Origin: CAYJLC01 sp964370735
Lineage (GTDB): Bacteria > Bacillota > Clostridia > Oscillospirales > Butyricicoccaceae
Length of the DNA: 28,872 bases
NCBI GenBank assembly: GCA_964370735.1
Contig: CAYJLC010000028.1
Coordinates: 1-28,872, forward strand
Direction: 5' to 3'
Below, piece after piece: positions 1 to 7,436 of the stretch. The notes below the pieces were generated by a model. That model did no database searches. It had not been told where the DNA came from and worked only from the letters and a program-made list of their open reading frames with translations. Each line of letters starts with the position of its first letter. Within the stretch, counting starts at the first letter, position 1. Both the position numbers and the translations under genes were made by a program.

Positions 1-751
1 ATGCCGATAACGTATATAAAATTTTACGAATTTCATTGTCTTCCTCTATTTGTAACAAATTAAGTTCCGACTGAATTTTTCCTACTGAAGACGGCTCTAT
101 AAAAACAGTTCCACCTGTATTTGATGTATCAATAACCGAGCCTGAAATTTGATTTTTATGCTCTTTTTTTACTGGAATTGCATATCTTCCATTACGAATT
201 ACGATAGTATTATCCGATAAATACGATTTTTTACTACGAAGTACAGCTTCAAGTTTGATTTTGACAGACGACTGAAGATTTTCAATCTTTCTACGAATAT
301 CTTGTAATGATTTTGACGCACCACTTTCGACCTTATCACTTTTTATACAACGCTCAATTTCAAATGAAAGTTCTTCTAAATCGATAAAAGAAACTCCGTA
401 ATATGCAAGATTTACTTGCAAACCTTCTGCTTTTTTCAAAAATGCAACCATTCTTTTACAAGAATGACTAAAAGTTGCCACCGTTGTAAGCTGTTCTGGA
501 GCAAGCATAGAACCTTTTTCTGCAAGAACTAGAATTTTATCTAATTCTGTCATAACTGAAATCGGTGGTGTTCCGATGCTATCGATTATTTTTTTAGCTT
601 CAGTTGTGTCGCGCAAATTCTTTTTAAGGTCACGCTCGTTTAAAAAAGGCTTTAATGCAAGTATTTTTTCCTTTGCGTTTTCTGATAAAGCAAATTCGCT
701 TAAATTTTGTAATATTGTATTAAATTCTAGTGTTTTATATGTGTTCAACAT
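1..751 (-). CDS. mutS2: Endonuclease MutS2, N-terminal part (runs off the window)
   Basis: Reading back from ATG at 749-751 gives an open frame of 250 codons that leaves the window without a stop, so only the N-terminal third of a protein normally near 780 residues is present. The start reads MLNTYKTLEFNTILQNLSEF. Towards the window edge is a stretch containing GRYAIPVKKEHKNQISGSV followed by DTSNTGGTVFIEP, which is the characteristic MutS2 core/lever block. The ATPase and the C-terminal Smr nuclease domain lie outside. MutS2 proteins act on branched DNA or, in Bacillus, on collided ribosomes; the sequence here cannot tell which. An AGAGGA ribosome site lies just upstream of the start. The gene sits directly behind the terminator at 794-821, so its expression depends on read-through or on a promoter I could not define. 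Confidence 0.9.
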   Translation of the reverse strand, partial: MLNTYKTLEFNTILQNLSEFALSENAKEKILALKPFLNERDLKKNLRDTTEAKKIIDSIGTPPISVMTELDKILVLAEKGSMLAPEQLTTVATFSHSCKRMVAFLKKAEGLQVNLAYYGVSFIDLEELSFEIERCIKSDKVESGASKSLQDIRRKIENLQSSVKIKLEAVLRSKKSYLSDNTIVIRNGRYAIPVKKEHKNQISGSVIDTSNTGGTVFIEPSSVGKIQSELNLLQIEEDNEIRKILYTLSA

Positions 752-793
752 TTATTTTGTCCTCTTTCGGTATATTTTTTATGTGCGGACAAC

Positions 794-821
794 AAAAAAG
801 CGTATAGGTACACCTATACGC
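794..821 (-). terminator. Intrinsic terminator in front of mutS2
   Basis: On the minus strand a perfect 9-bp stem (arms 800-808 and 813-821, TGTA loop, extendable to 10 complementary bases) is followed at once by six T residues (794-799). This is a textbook rho-independent terminator. It ends the transcript starting near 1016 and lies about 43 nt before the mutS2 start, so it either closes a separate RNA gene or acts as an attenuator. Confidence 0.85.
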
Positions 822-1016
822 ATAAATTATGTTCTTGAAAATATCAAAAATATATTAACGATAAGTGTATTTCAGTTTAGATGTAGCCCAAAAATATGCT
901 CAATTAATAAACGGATTTAATCCGCCTACGCATATATTGATAACCTGATTTAAGCATTCGCAAAAATCAAAACTATGCTACATTTAACAAAAAGACACTC
1001 CTCTCAAAATTTCATT
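794..1016 (-). ncRNA. Candidate structured non-coding RNA or structured mutS2 leader (6S-like rod)
   Basis: This unit has no credible gene, a strong promoter at 1023-1050 and a terminator at its end. On the minus strand the segment 1000-977 pairs with 887-863: 24 positions with about 21 pairs (including G-U), three mismatches and one bulge, the innermost seven perfect (ATGTAGC with GCTACAT). Inside lie a small hairpin (arms 964-968 and 947-951 around GC/GC) and a second arm (930-935 with 894-899) capped by CGGAT/ATCCG at 920-924 and 912-916, extendable with G-U pairs to nine. A long closing stem, an open middle and an apical stem resemble 6S RNA in outline, but I do not recognise the sequence as 6S or as any riboswitch class I know. 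A cis-acting leader of mutS2 is the alternative. Confidence 0.5.
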
Positions 1017-1022
1017 AACAAT

Positions 1023-1050
1023 AGTATAACATATTTTTTAAAATTGTCAA
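1023..1050 (-). promoter_or_regulatory. Sigma-A promoter of the structured RNA upstream of mutS2
   Basis: On the minus strand a perfect TTGACA (1045-1050) is separated by 16 nt from TATACT (1023-1028). Transcription would start near 1016, just before the folded region. It lies about 20 nt beyond the stop codon of the glycosidase gene, so the RNA has its own promoter. Confidence 0.75.
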
Positions 1051-1069
1051 GTATTTTAATTAAATATAA

Positions 1070-2698
1070 CTATTTTATTTCTAGCGCATCATACATGTTC
1101 ATCATCGTAACAAAGGCTTGCTCACGAGTATATGTGCCTTTTGGTTCAAAATTTTCACCTGTTCCATTCATCACTTTTCCTGCTGTGATAAAAGAAACTG
1201 CATCTTTTGCCCAATCACTAATCGTGCTTTCATCATTAAAATTCGGCTCTGAATTTTTTTCTATTTCACCCATCAAATCAACCATACGTTTAAGCATAGT
1301 TGCAGATTGTTCGCGAGTTAACCCATCTTTTGGTGAAAATTCTCCGTCACCTGTTCCGTTGACAATTCCTAATGCAGCGACCGAACGCACAAAGTAATTA
1401 TCGGTGTCTGTGAAAGTGAAATCGTCATAAGAAATTCCTAATGACCCACGATAACTATCGATTGATTGCCCTGTTTTTACCTCAATAAATTTAGTTATCA
1501 ACACACAAAATTCTTCGCGTGTTATCGGTGTTTGATAATAAGATTGCATCCACGAAGGAATAATTCCAAGCGCACTGCCTCTCGAAGTCGCATCGACTGC
1601 CCACGATGAAGGTGTATTCCCACCGGAAACTGTCGGAGCTGGTATAAAAACATCAGGCTCGTCTGGTTTAACTTCTGTGCCGTCAGACGGTTTTACAACT
1701 AAAATCGATGCAAGTTCACGTCCTGCATTCATTTGAAATCCACCTGAATAAAGCATGCTCGAAGCTCCACCATCTAAGCTAATCGCCTGTGTAACTCCTA
1801 TCCCTATAAGATATTCCGAAACTTGGCTAAAATCGCTACTTCCTGTGCCAAAAACAACAGTTCCATCTGCTTTTACGCCTGCAAAACTTCTCATTGCAAC
1901 AGAATTTTGTGCTTGTTTTGGGTCGCTATCGAACTGGCTATTATATGAACTGTCGCCAGATACATTTTTTCCATCGATTACAAGAATTCTTCCACCTGTA
2001 ACAGCAGTTTTCACATCGCTCCAATCGTCATTTCCTTGTGAAGAAAAACTTGACGCAAATTGAACAGTATCTCCTATTTGTGGTGTCACACCTCTTAGGC
2101 TATTGTACACAATTTTATAAGTACCGTCAGCGACTGTTTGCATAGAACCACCGTTTGTTTGTTCTATGATTTTTTCGTCTTTTACAGTGAAAATCACAGC
2201 CGAACTAAGCGTGCTAAACGGCATATTAAACTCATCTGTCATTATAGTTATCGCCATTGTATCCGTATACACTTGATTTACTGCCCAAAGATTTACATTA
2301 TACGAACTATTTAGCACAAAAGACGGCTGAGCCGTTACTCTATCCACCAAAACTTTGTTGTCATAGGTAAAACCTATCATATTATTCACACTTCCAGCGT
2401 TTACAATATGTCCGTCTTGAACTATTGCACCATAAATTCTCGGTGAATTATCTGGGAATGTGATTTCCTGCGCTGTGTTGTAATATGAATTAAAAAACCC
2501 ACCATTAATTGCATATTTCACATCGCTTTCAATCATTGTACTTGCATTTTCATCAGAATGCATACTGTCATTTGCAAGTATTACGTCGGTAGTCATTCCA
2601 TCCAAACTAAATTGAGTTATGTTGTAATCATTGCTTGCATAGGCATTTATGCCTAAAACCATTGCCGAAATAAGGGTAAGCGAAATAATTTTTTTCAT
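1070..2698 (-). CDS. SLH-anchored secreted phosphodiester glycosidase family protein
   Basis: The start at 2698 (MKKIISLTLISAMVLGINAYA) is preferred to an earlier in-frame one because AAAGGAGGT lies just upstream; it opens with a lysine pair and hydrophobic core, a Sec signal peptide probably cut after AYA. The mature protein has two parts. Residues about 40-335 look like the phosphodiester glycosidase (NAGPA/DUF2233) fold: AINGGFFNSY near the start and, further on, QNSVAMRSFAGVKADG and SLDGGASSMLYSGG, matching the family's R-x-A-x-G and (N/S)LDGGxSS signatures. After a Pro/Asp-rich linker come three SLH repeats (about 366-540) with LGIVNGTGDGEFSPKDGLTR and VMNGTGENFEPKGTYTREQA. The family removes GlcNAc from phosphodiesters in animals; the bacterial substrate is unknown, with wall polymers a reasonable guess. 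SLH repeats should bind it to the cell-wall polysaccharide. Confidence 0.85.
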   Translation of the reverse strand: MKKIISLTLISAMVLGINAYASNDYNITQFSLDGMTTDVILANDSMHSDENASTMIESDVKYAINGGFFNSYYNTAQEITFPDNSPRIYGAIVQDGHIVNAGSVNNMIGFTYDNKVLVDRVTAQPSFVLNSSYNVNLWAVNQVYTDTMAITIMTDEFNMPFSTLSSAVIFTVKDEKIIEQTNGGSMQTVADGTYKIVYNSLRGVTPQIGDTVQFASSFSSQGNDDWSDVKTAVTGGRILVIDGKNVSGDSSYNSQFDSDPKQAQNSVAMRSFAGVKADGTVVFGTGSSDFSQVSEYLIGIGVTQAISLDGGASSMLYSGGFQMNAGRELASILVVKPSDGTEVKPDEPDVFIPAPTVSGGNTPSSWAVDATSRGSALGIIPSWMQSYYQTPITREEFCVLITKFIEVKTGQSIDSYRGSLGISYDDFTFTDTDNYFVRSVAALGIVNGTGDGEFSPKDGLTREQSATMLKRMVDLMGEIEKNSEPNFNDESTISDWAKDAVSFITAGKVMNGTGENFEPKGTYTREQAFVTMMNMYDALEIK

Positions 2699-2717
2699 AA
2701 GAGTACCTCCTTTAATA

Positions 2718-2746
2718 ATTATAACATTCTTTTTAAAAAAACACAA
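2718..2746 (-). promoter_or_regulatory. Promoter of the SLH glycosidase gene
   Basis: On the minus strand TTGTGT (2741-2746), 17 nt, TATAAT (2718-2723) precede the AAAGGAGGT ribosome site and the ATG at 2698. The -35 box directly follows the T-tract of the trxB terminator, so one operon's end is packed against the next gene's start. Confidence 0.65.
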
Positions 2747-2770
2747 GAAAAAGACGTGCTTTCACACGTC
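2746..2770 (-). terminator. Intrinsic terminator after trxB
   Basis: On the minus strand GACGTG (2765-2770) pairs with CACGTC (2753-2758) across a six-base loop, followed by TTTTTC. It closes the minus-strand operon whose last gene, trxB, stops at 2777. Confidence 0.8.
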
Positions 2771-2776
2771 CTTTGA

Positions 2777-3673
2777 TTATAAAATATAACTTGCGCATTG
2801 TGATGCCGCGATTGCACCATCTGCTGCCGCTGTTATTAATTGGCGTAAGATTTTTGTTCTTGTATCACCAGCTACGAAAACACCTTCAACATTTGTTTTT
2901 GCATCTTCGTTTGCGATGATGAAACCAGCCTCATCAAGGTCGATTACACCTTCAAAAGGACCATTGTTTGATACTTGTCCAACTGCTACAAATACTCCGT
3001 CCACTTCGAAATTTTTAACCTCTCCACGAACATCTACATCGATAGACGTAACAGATGCTTCGCCTTTAATTTCAGTGATTTTCGATGTATATAAAATTTC
3101 GATATTGTCACGAGTTTTAATTCTATCAACCAAAATTTGATTACCACGAAACTCATCTCTTCTATGGATTAAATACACTTTTTTGCAGTTTCCAGCAAGG
3201 AATAAAGCGTCTTCAAGCGCTGTGTTTCCACCACCAACAATTGCAGTTACTTTGTCTTTGAAAAAAGCTCCATCACAAGTCGCACAATATGAAACTCCAC
3301 GCCCTGAAAACTCATCTTCACCAGTCACTCCAAGCTTTCTGCGTTCAACTCCATTTGCGATAATTACAGTTTTTGCTTCCAAAACTTGGTCGCCAAAATG
3401 AATACGCTTAACATCGCCTAAAAGTTCATATTTAGTAATGTTTTGATAGGTAATATCAACACCTAGTGCATTAATTTGTTCCATAAGTTTAAGTGCAAAT
3501 TCAAAACCAGATACCTTCATAATCCCTGGATAGTTTTCAACATCTGGAGTGTTTACGATTTGCCCACCAGCCATATTTTGCTCAACCACAACTGTGTCAA
3601 GCCCATATCTTTTCGCATAAAGTGCAGCCGACATACCTGCCGTCCCTGCTCCTAAAATAATAACATCTTTCAT
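2777..3673 (-). CDS. trxB: Thioredoxin reductase (NADPH)
   Basis: A 298-residue flavoprotein of normal length that uses NADPH to reduce thioredoxin through FAD and a redox-active disulfide. Visible motifs are GAGTAGMSAAL (residues 8-18, FAD dinucleotide fold), the active-site C130-A-T-C133-D, GGGNTALE (147-154, second dinucleotide fold), HRRDEFR (170-176, arginines expected to bind the NADPH 2'-phosphate) and the C-terminal GVFVAGD plus LRQLITAAADGAIAA. The start at 3673 has GGAGGAATTT in front. It is the last gene of the six-gene operon, 9 nt after cardiolipin synthase, and is followed by a terminator. No thioredoxin gene is next to it. Ferredoxin-dependent reductases of clostridia lack the HRR pattern, so NADPH is the likely donor. 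Confidence 0.95.
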   Translation of the reverse strand: MKDVIILGAGTAGMSAALYAKRYGLDTVVVEQNMAGGQIVNTPDVENYPGIMKVSGFEFALKLMEQINALGVDITYQNITKYELLGDVKRIHFGDQVLEAKTVIIANGVERRKLGVTGEDEFSGRGVSYCATCDGAFFKDKVTAIVGGGNTALEDALFLAGNCKKVYLIHRRDEFRGNQILVDRIKTRDNIEILYTSKITEIKGEASVTSIDVDVRGEVKNFEVDGVFVAVGQVSNNGPFEGVIDLDEAGFIIANEDAKTNVEGVFVAGDTRTKILRQLITAAADGAIAASQCASYIL

Positions 3674-3682
3674 AAATTCCTC

Positions 3683-5217
3683 CTACATCATTGGTGCAAA
3701 TAGTTTCAAAATTGACTCTATTAATCGTTTAAAATTCGACCTTTTTCTAATTTCGTGCAAATTAATTTCCATCGATACCATTTGCGTTTCAAAAAAATCA
3801 CGCTTAATATCCGAAATCACTGGACAGTTATATAAAATTGCTCCACACTCGAAATTTGTAAAAAAGCTTCTAAAGTCCATATTAATCGTCCCTACAACTG
3901 CTATTTTATCGTNNNNNNNNNNGAAACAATACTTTTCGCGTGGGTAAACCCTGGCGTGTATTCATATATTTTCACACCGTTTGAAAGCAAAATTTCATAA
4001 AATGACCTCGAAACTGTATGAACATAAACCTTGTCTGGGATATGTGGCGTGATAATTCTAACATCGACACCACTTTTTGCAGCATAAGTAAGCGCTGTCA
4101 CCATTTCATTGTCCAAAATAAGATATGGCGTTGTAATATAAACATATTTTTTTGCCGAGTTTATTATATGCATATAAATACTTTCGCTAATACACTGAGC
4201 GTCTAGTGGGCTGTCGCCAAAAGGTTGCACAAAACCGATATTATCATCATTTTCTGCCACAATATACTTCTCAAAATTGCTTTCTTTTGACTCAGTTGCA
4301 AATTGCCATAGTTCTAAAAACATACATGTAAGGCTAGAAACCGAGTCCCCTTCTATAAGGATTGCAGTGTCCTTCCAATGGCCAAATCGCATCTCGATAT
4401 TAATATACTCATCACCAAAATTTATCCCACCAATATATCCATATTTCCCGTCTACAACACATATTTTTCTATGGTCACGATAATTTAGGTACATATTTAA
4501 TGTCGGACTAAATGGATTGAAGTTAATAGCTTTTATGCCTTTACTTTCTAGTTCTTGATAATATTTTGGCGTGAGAGTCGTAAGACATCCTGCATCGTCA
4601 TACATAATTCGTATTTCAACGCCTGCTTTTGCTTTTTTCTCCAAAATATCAAGTATAGTGTCCCACATAAAGCCTTCTTTTATTATGTAATATTCAAGAA
4701 AAATATATTTTTCTGCACTATCAAGCTTTTCGATTAATGAGTCAAAAAATTCTTCACCCACTTTAAAATACTCACAATTTGAACCTAAATAAAGTGGATA
4801 TCCACCGATACTTTCTACAAAATTCGCAAGCTTCAAGTGGTCTTTTTCAATTTTTATTCTACGTCTAAGGTTTACTTTAAGTTTGTTTATATTCAAATCT
4901 CTTCGATTAATACTCTTTATTTTTTGAACTCTAGCCTTATTAAATCTAGTATTTCCAAAAATAAAATAGAAAACAAGCCCAAATGGTGGAACCAAAGTTA
5001 TAAAAAGAATCCACGAAATTTTATATGCTGGATTATCGTTTTTGTGCGCTACACGAATTGCCGTTATTCCACTTACTATGATAAGTATTTGTAAAATAAC
5101 AGCGCTATATGAAAATAACCATGCAACAACGCCCCAAATTACAAGAATTTGGATTAACACTAAAAACCCATATACAAACATTCTGTTTGTTAAAATCCTT
5201 TTTAAAACTTTGCCCAT
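3683..5217 (-). CDS. cls: Cardiolipin synthase (phospholipase D family), interrupted by an assembly gap
   Basis: Membrane enzyme joining two phosphatidylglycerols into cardiolipin. The N terminus carries two hydrophobic spans (about 14-55 and 66-88), then two phospholipase D domains. The first HKD motif is H249-R-K251 with D256 (HRKICVVDGKYGYIGG); the second begins H426-A-K428-S-I-V and is cut by ten N (3913-3922). Past the gap the frame resumes as DKIAVVGTINMDFRSFF and ends FKRLIESILKLFAPMM at 3683, a typical cardiolipin synthase tail. With the N run read literally the frame ends at 3901, so the run has the wrong length: a true gap of 2 nt (or 2 plus a multiple of 3) restores HAKSIVSDD, exactly HxKxxxxD. 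I therefore treat 3683-5217 as one intact gene of about 510 residues. The start has GAGGGTGA upstream. It lies 10 nt after the SLH protein tail and 9 nt before trxB. Confidence 0.9.
3913..3922. other. Assembly gap (10 N) inside cls
   Basis: Ten N in a row. The flanking protein sequence fits if the real gap is 2 nt modulo 3, so the run is a placeholder rather than a measured length. Family continuity across it shows that the scaffold join is correct. Confidence 0.95.
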
Positions 5218-5227
5218 AATTCACCCT

Positions 5228-5500
5228 CTACTCAACAATTATAACTCTAATTTGTTCACTTTGCAATGAGTTGCAAGTATAAATTGAAAATTCTTTAAAG
5301 TTTTGTCTTGCGAAAGAAATACTACCTTCACCATAAACTTGGTCTGTTTTCTTGTTATAAACCACTACATCTTCACTAATTTCAAATAATTCATCATTTA
5401 GTTTAATATAATCTAAGCCATAGAAATCGTCATTTGTCACTTTTCCTTGGTTTTCTATTGATTTTATAGCTTTTTCCAGATGTATTTTTCGGAATTCCAA
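5228..5500 (-). CDS. Out-of-frame C-terminal tail of the upstream SLH protein
   Basis: This frame overlaps the end of the SLH protein gene (stop at 5430) and continues it in the +1 frame. It has no start of its own with a convincing ribosome site. Removing one A from the A5 run complementary to 5471-5475, or from the run at 5485-5489, joins the frames as ...GIPKNTSGKAIKSIENQGK and extends the protein by about 75 residues to 5228, which is 10 nt before cls, as expected in this tightly packed operon. The tail (DDFYGLDYIKLNDELFEISED...) has the acidic, beta-rich style of the upstream protein. A sequencing error, a true mutation or slippage are all possible; a separate small gene is unlikely. Confidence 0.65.
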   Translation of the reverse strand: MEFRKIHLEKAIKSIENQGKVTNDDFYGLDYIKLNDELFEISEDVVVYNKKTDQVYGEGSISFARQNFKEFSIYTCNSLQSEQIRVIIVE

Positions 5501-7424
5501 CTGGAATATTGCCTAGTCTAACATAATTTAAACCATCATAAGTAAGTGTATTACCTTCTGTTTTTAAAGTATAATCATACTCGTCATAAGTCGATGTGCC
5601 TAAATCAGCATCTTCTATCGATATTTCCGTTGAAGTTACTGTTCCAATTCCGTAATCATAATAATTACCTGTCAGGTTTTTAAATATGATTTTTGTAATT
5701 TCATTGCCTGTTTTCATAATACCGATGATATTTTCTTTCGGAATTATGTCTAAAGTTATATCATCAGGCGAAATTCTTATGTACCCTGAATTTTGGTTAT
5801 GACCTTCGTAATATTCAACATCCGAAGAAACTTTCGTGCCACCCAAAGTGCCACTTTCCAAATTATAATCTGCATTAACTGAAACTAAATTGTCAATTTC
5901 AGAAATCTTAACTTTGCCACTAGATGTAAACGATAACTCCACAAATTGACCTTCTAATTTTGTGATATTAGAGATTTTTGTTCCTACATAATTAAAATAA
6001 CCTGTAAGTTCTTCGTCAACTTGTATGTCAACTGTATGTAATCCATCGATAGTAACATTAGCACTGCCTTCTGAGTATGAGTTTAACAGTGCAAGTTGCG
6101 TGCTCTTTGCATCTTTTTTAACAGAAAAAACATCTCCACTATAATCTAAATAAAGGGTGATATTATCCCCTAAGGAAATGTTTGAAAATGCTGATTTTAA
6201 GCTTTCGTTTATATCAAATTCCTCACCCAAAACAGTTACTTCTGATGGATAAAAAACCGATGGTGTACCCATCTCATAGCTACCTGTGATAGTCTTATCA
6301 GACACGAAAACCATTTTATTCACTTCATCAATAGTTATGATATTACCATTTTTTATAGAACTACTTTCAATTTTTACCCCATTTTTATAAATCGGGTAAG
6401 AAGGAATATTCTTACCCGAGTCATACATAAAATTTGTTGTATTTATATCATTATTAACAGAGATAGATGTGATATCACCTTTGCTGTTTTTATTGATGAA
6501 AACATTAGAGCCTGGGAAAATTTGAAGCCAAGCTTCACCATAAGTTGAACTTTCGCCATCTACAATAACAGCTGTGTCCGTCTTAATGTCTATGTCGCCA
6601 TTCTCCGTTACTAGTCTGTCGATATCTGCGTATTTTATAACAACAGTTTCATAAAAACCATCCATAATAAACGCTATTAAACTTCCACCATCATCGTAAA
6701 TCGCTGTACCATTTGCGCCAACCACTAAGTCAGTTGCTTTATTAGAAACTGTCTTTTCGCTTTCGCCAGCCATAATTAAAACTTCGTTTGTGTCCGACTT
6801 AACTTCTAAAATAGTTGCATCTTCATCTTTATTACTAAACGATTTGTCCATCAAAGTTTCGCCTTCTTTAGCAGTCGCATCTAAAAGGTTATAAATCATT
6901 ATCGCTGCTTCTCCACGAGTTACAGCCCTTGTCGCCGAAACCGAAACACCGTCTGTAATGCCAAGTTCACTAGCCTTTGCAATATAGTCTGCCGGCCATA
7001 AAGCACCAATATCAGCAATTTCATAGTCTAGCATATAAAGCATCATCGTGATAGCTTCGCCGAAATTAATCGTATTGTCTGGCTTAAATGTTCCATCTGG
7101 AAAACCTTTGATAATGCCTTCATTTACTGCCGCATTTACATAGCCTGACGACCAATGTGTGTGTGGCACATCAGGGAAAATCGTGAAATTTTTAAAGCTC
7201 TCTAAATTTGTTTCGCCTAGTGCTAGTACAGCCATTTTTGCAAATTCTGACCTTTTCACTGTGCCAGATGGGTTAAACTGATTATTTCCAACGCCGTTTA
7301 CAATACCTAATGCCGTAAGTGTGTTTACGGCAGTTTTAGTATTCGCGTCAGAAATATCTTGAAAAGCAAATGCATTGACCACTAAAGTCATTGCAAGTGC
7401 TACACTTAAAATTACTTTTTTCAT
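5430..7424 (-). CDS. Large secreted SLH-domain protein, apparently frameshifted near its C terminus
   Basis: The start at 7424 (MKKVILSVALAMTLVVNAFA) is chosen because TTGGAGGAATAT sits just before it; the sequence is a clear Sec signal peptide with cleavage after AFA. Three SLH repeats follow (residues about 22-190): LGIVNGVGNNQFNPSGTVKR, GIIKGFPDGTFKPDNTINFG and LGITDGVSVSATRAVTRGEA. The remaining 450 or so residues are acidic, Ser/Thr/Asn-rich and predicted beta-rich, with no catalytic motif that I recognise. The protein should sit on the outer surface bound to wall polysaccharide, as an S-layer-like or envelope structural protein. It follows the MacB-type permease by 13 nt and precedes cls. 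The frame stops at 5430 after a region of short A runs; the neighbouring frame to 5228 very likely encodes the real C terminus. Confidence 0.8.
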   Translation of the reverse strand: MKKVILSVALAMTLVVNAFAFQDISDANTKTAVNTLTALGIVNGVGNNQFNPSGTVKRSEFAKMAVLALGETNLESFKNFTIFPDVPHTHWSSGYVNAAVNEGIIKGFPDGTFKPDNTINFGEAITMMLYMLDYEIADIGALWPADYIAKASELGITDGVSVSATRAVTRGEAAIMIYNLLDATAKEGETLMDKSFSNKDEDATILEVKSDTNEVLIMAGESEKTVSNKATDLVVGANGTAIYDDGGSLIAFIMDGFYETVVIKYADIDRLVTENGDIDIKTDTAVIVDGESSTYGEAWLQIFPGSNVFINKNSKGDITSISVNNDINTTNFMYDSGKNIPSYPIYKNGVKIESSSIKNGNIITIDEVNKMVFVSDKTITGSYEMGTPSVFYPSEVTVLGEEFDINESLKSAFSNISLGDNITLYLDYSGDVFSVKKDAKSTQLALLNSYSEGSANVTIDGLHTVDIQVDEELTGYFNYVGTKISNITKLEGQFVELSFTSSGKVKISEIDNLVSVNADYNLESGTLGGTKVSSDVEYYEGHNQNSGYIRISPDDITLDIIPKENIIGIMKTGNEITKIIFKNLTGNYYDYGIGTVTSTEISIEDADLGTSTYDEYDYTLKTEGNTLTYDGLNYVRLGNIPVGIPKNTSGKSYKINRKPRKSDK

Positions 7425-7436
7425 ATATTCCTCCAA

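Noticed and set aside
576..920. Plus-strand open frame of 114 codons
   Set aside because: It is antisense to the mutS2 start and runs through the terminator; the protein is low-complexity and unlike anything known.
938..955. AACCTGAT stretch on the plus strand resembling part of a TPP riboswitch
   Set aside because: The partner CTGAGA element and the remaining conserved core are absent, and the promoter and terminator point to the other strand.
969..1010. Possible leader peptide in the RNA unit (AGAGGAG then TTG on the minus strand)
   Set aside because: The frame stops after five codons, and the AGAGGAG lies at the edge of the long helix; it gives no support for a peptide.
975..1397. Plus-strand open frame of 140 codons
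   Set aside because: It lies antisense to the RNA unit and to the SLH repeats of the glycosidase, has no ribosome site, and encodes no recognisable protein.
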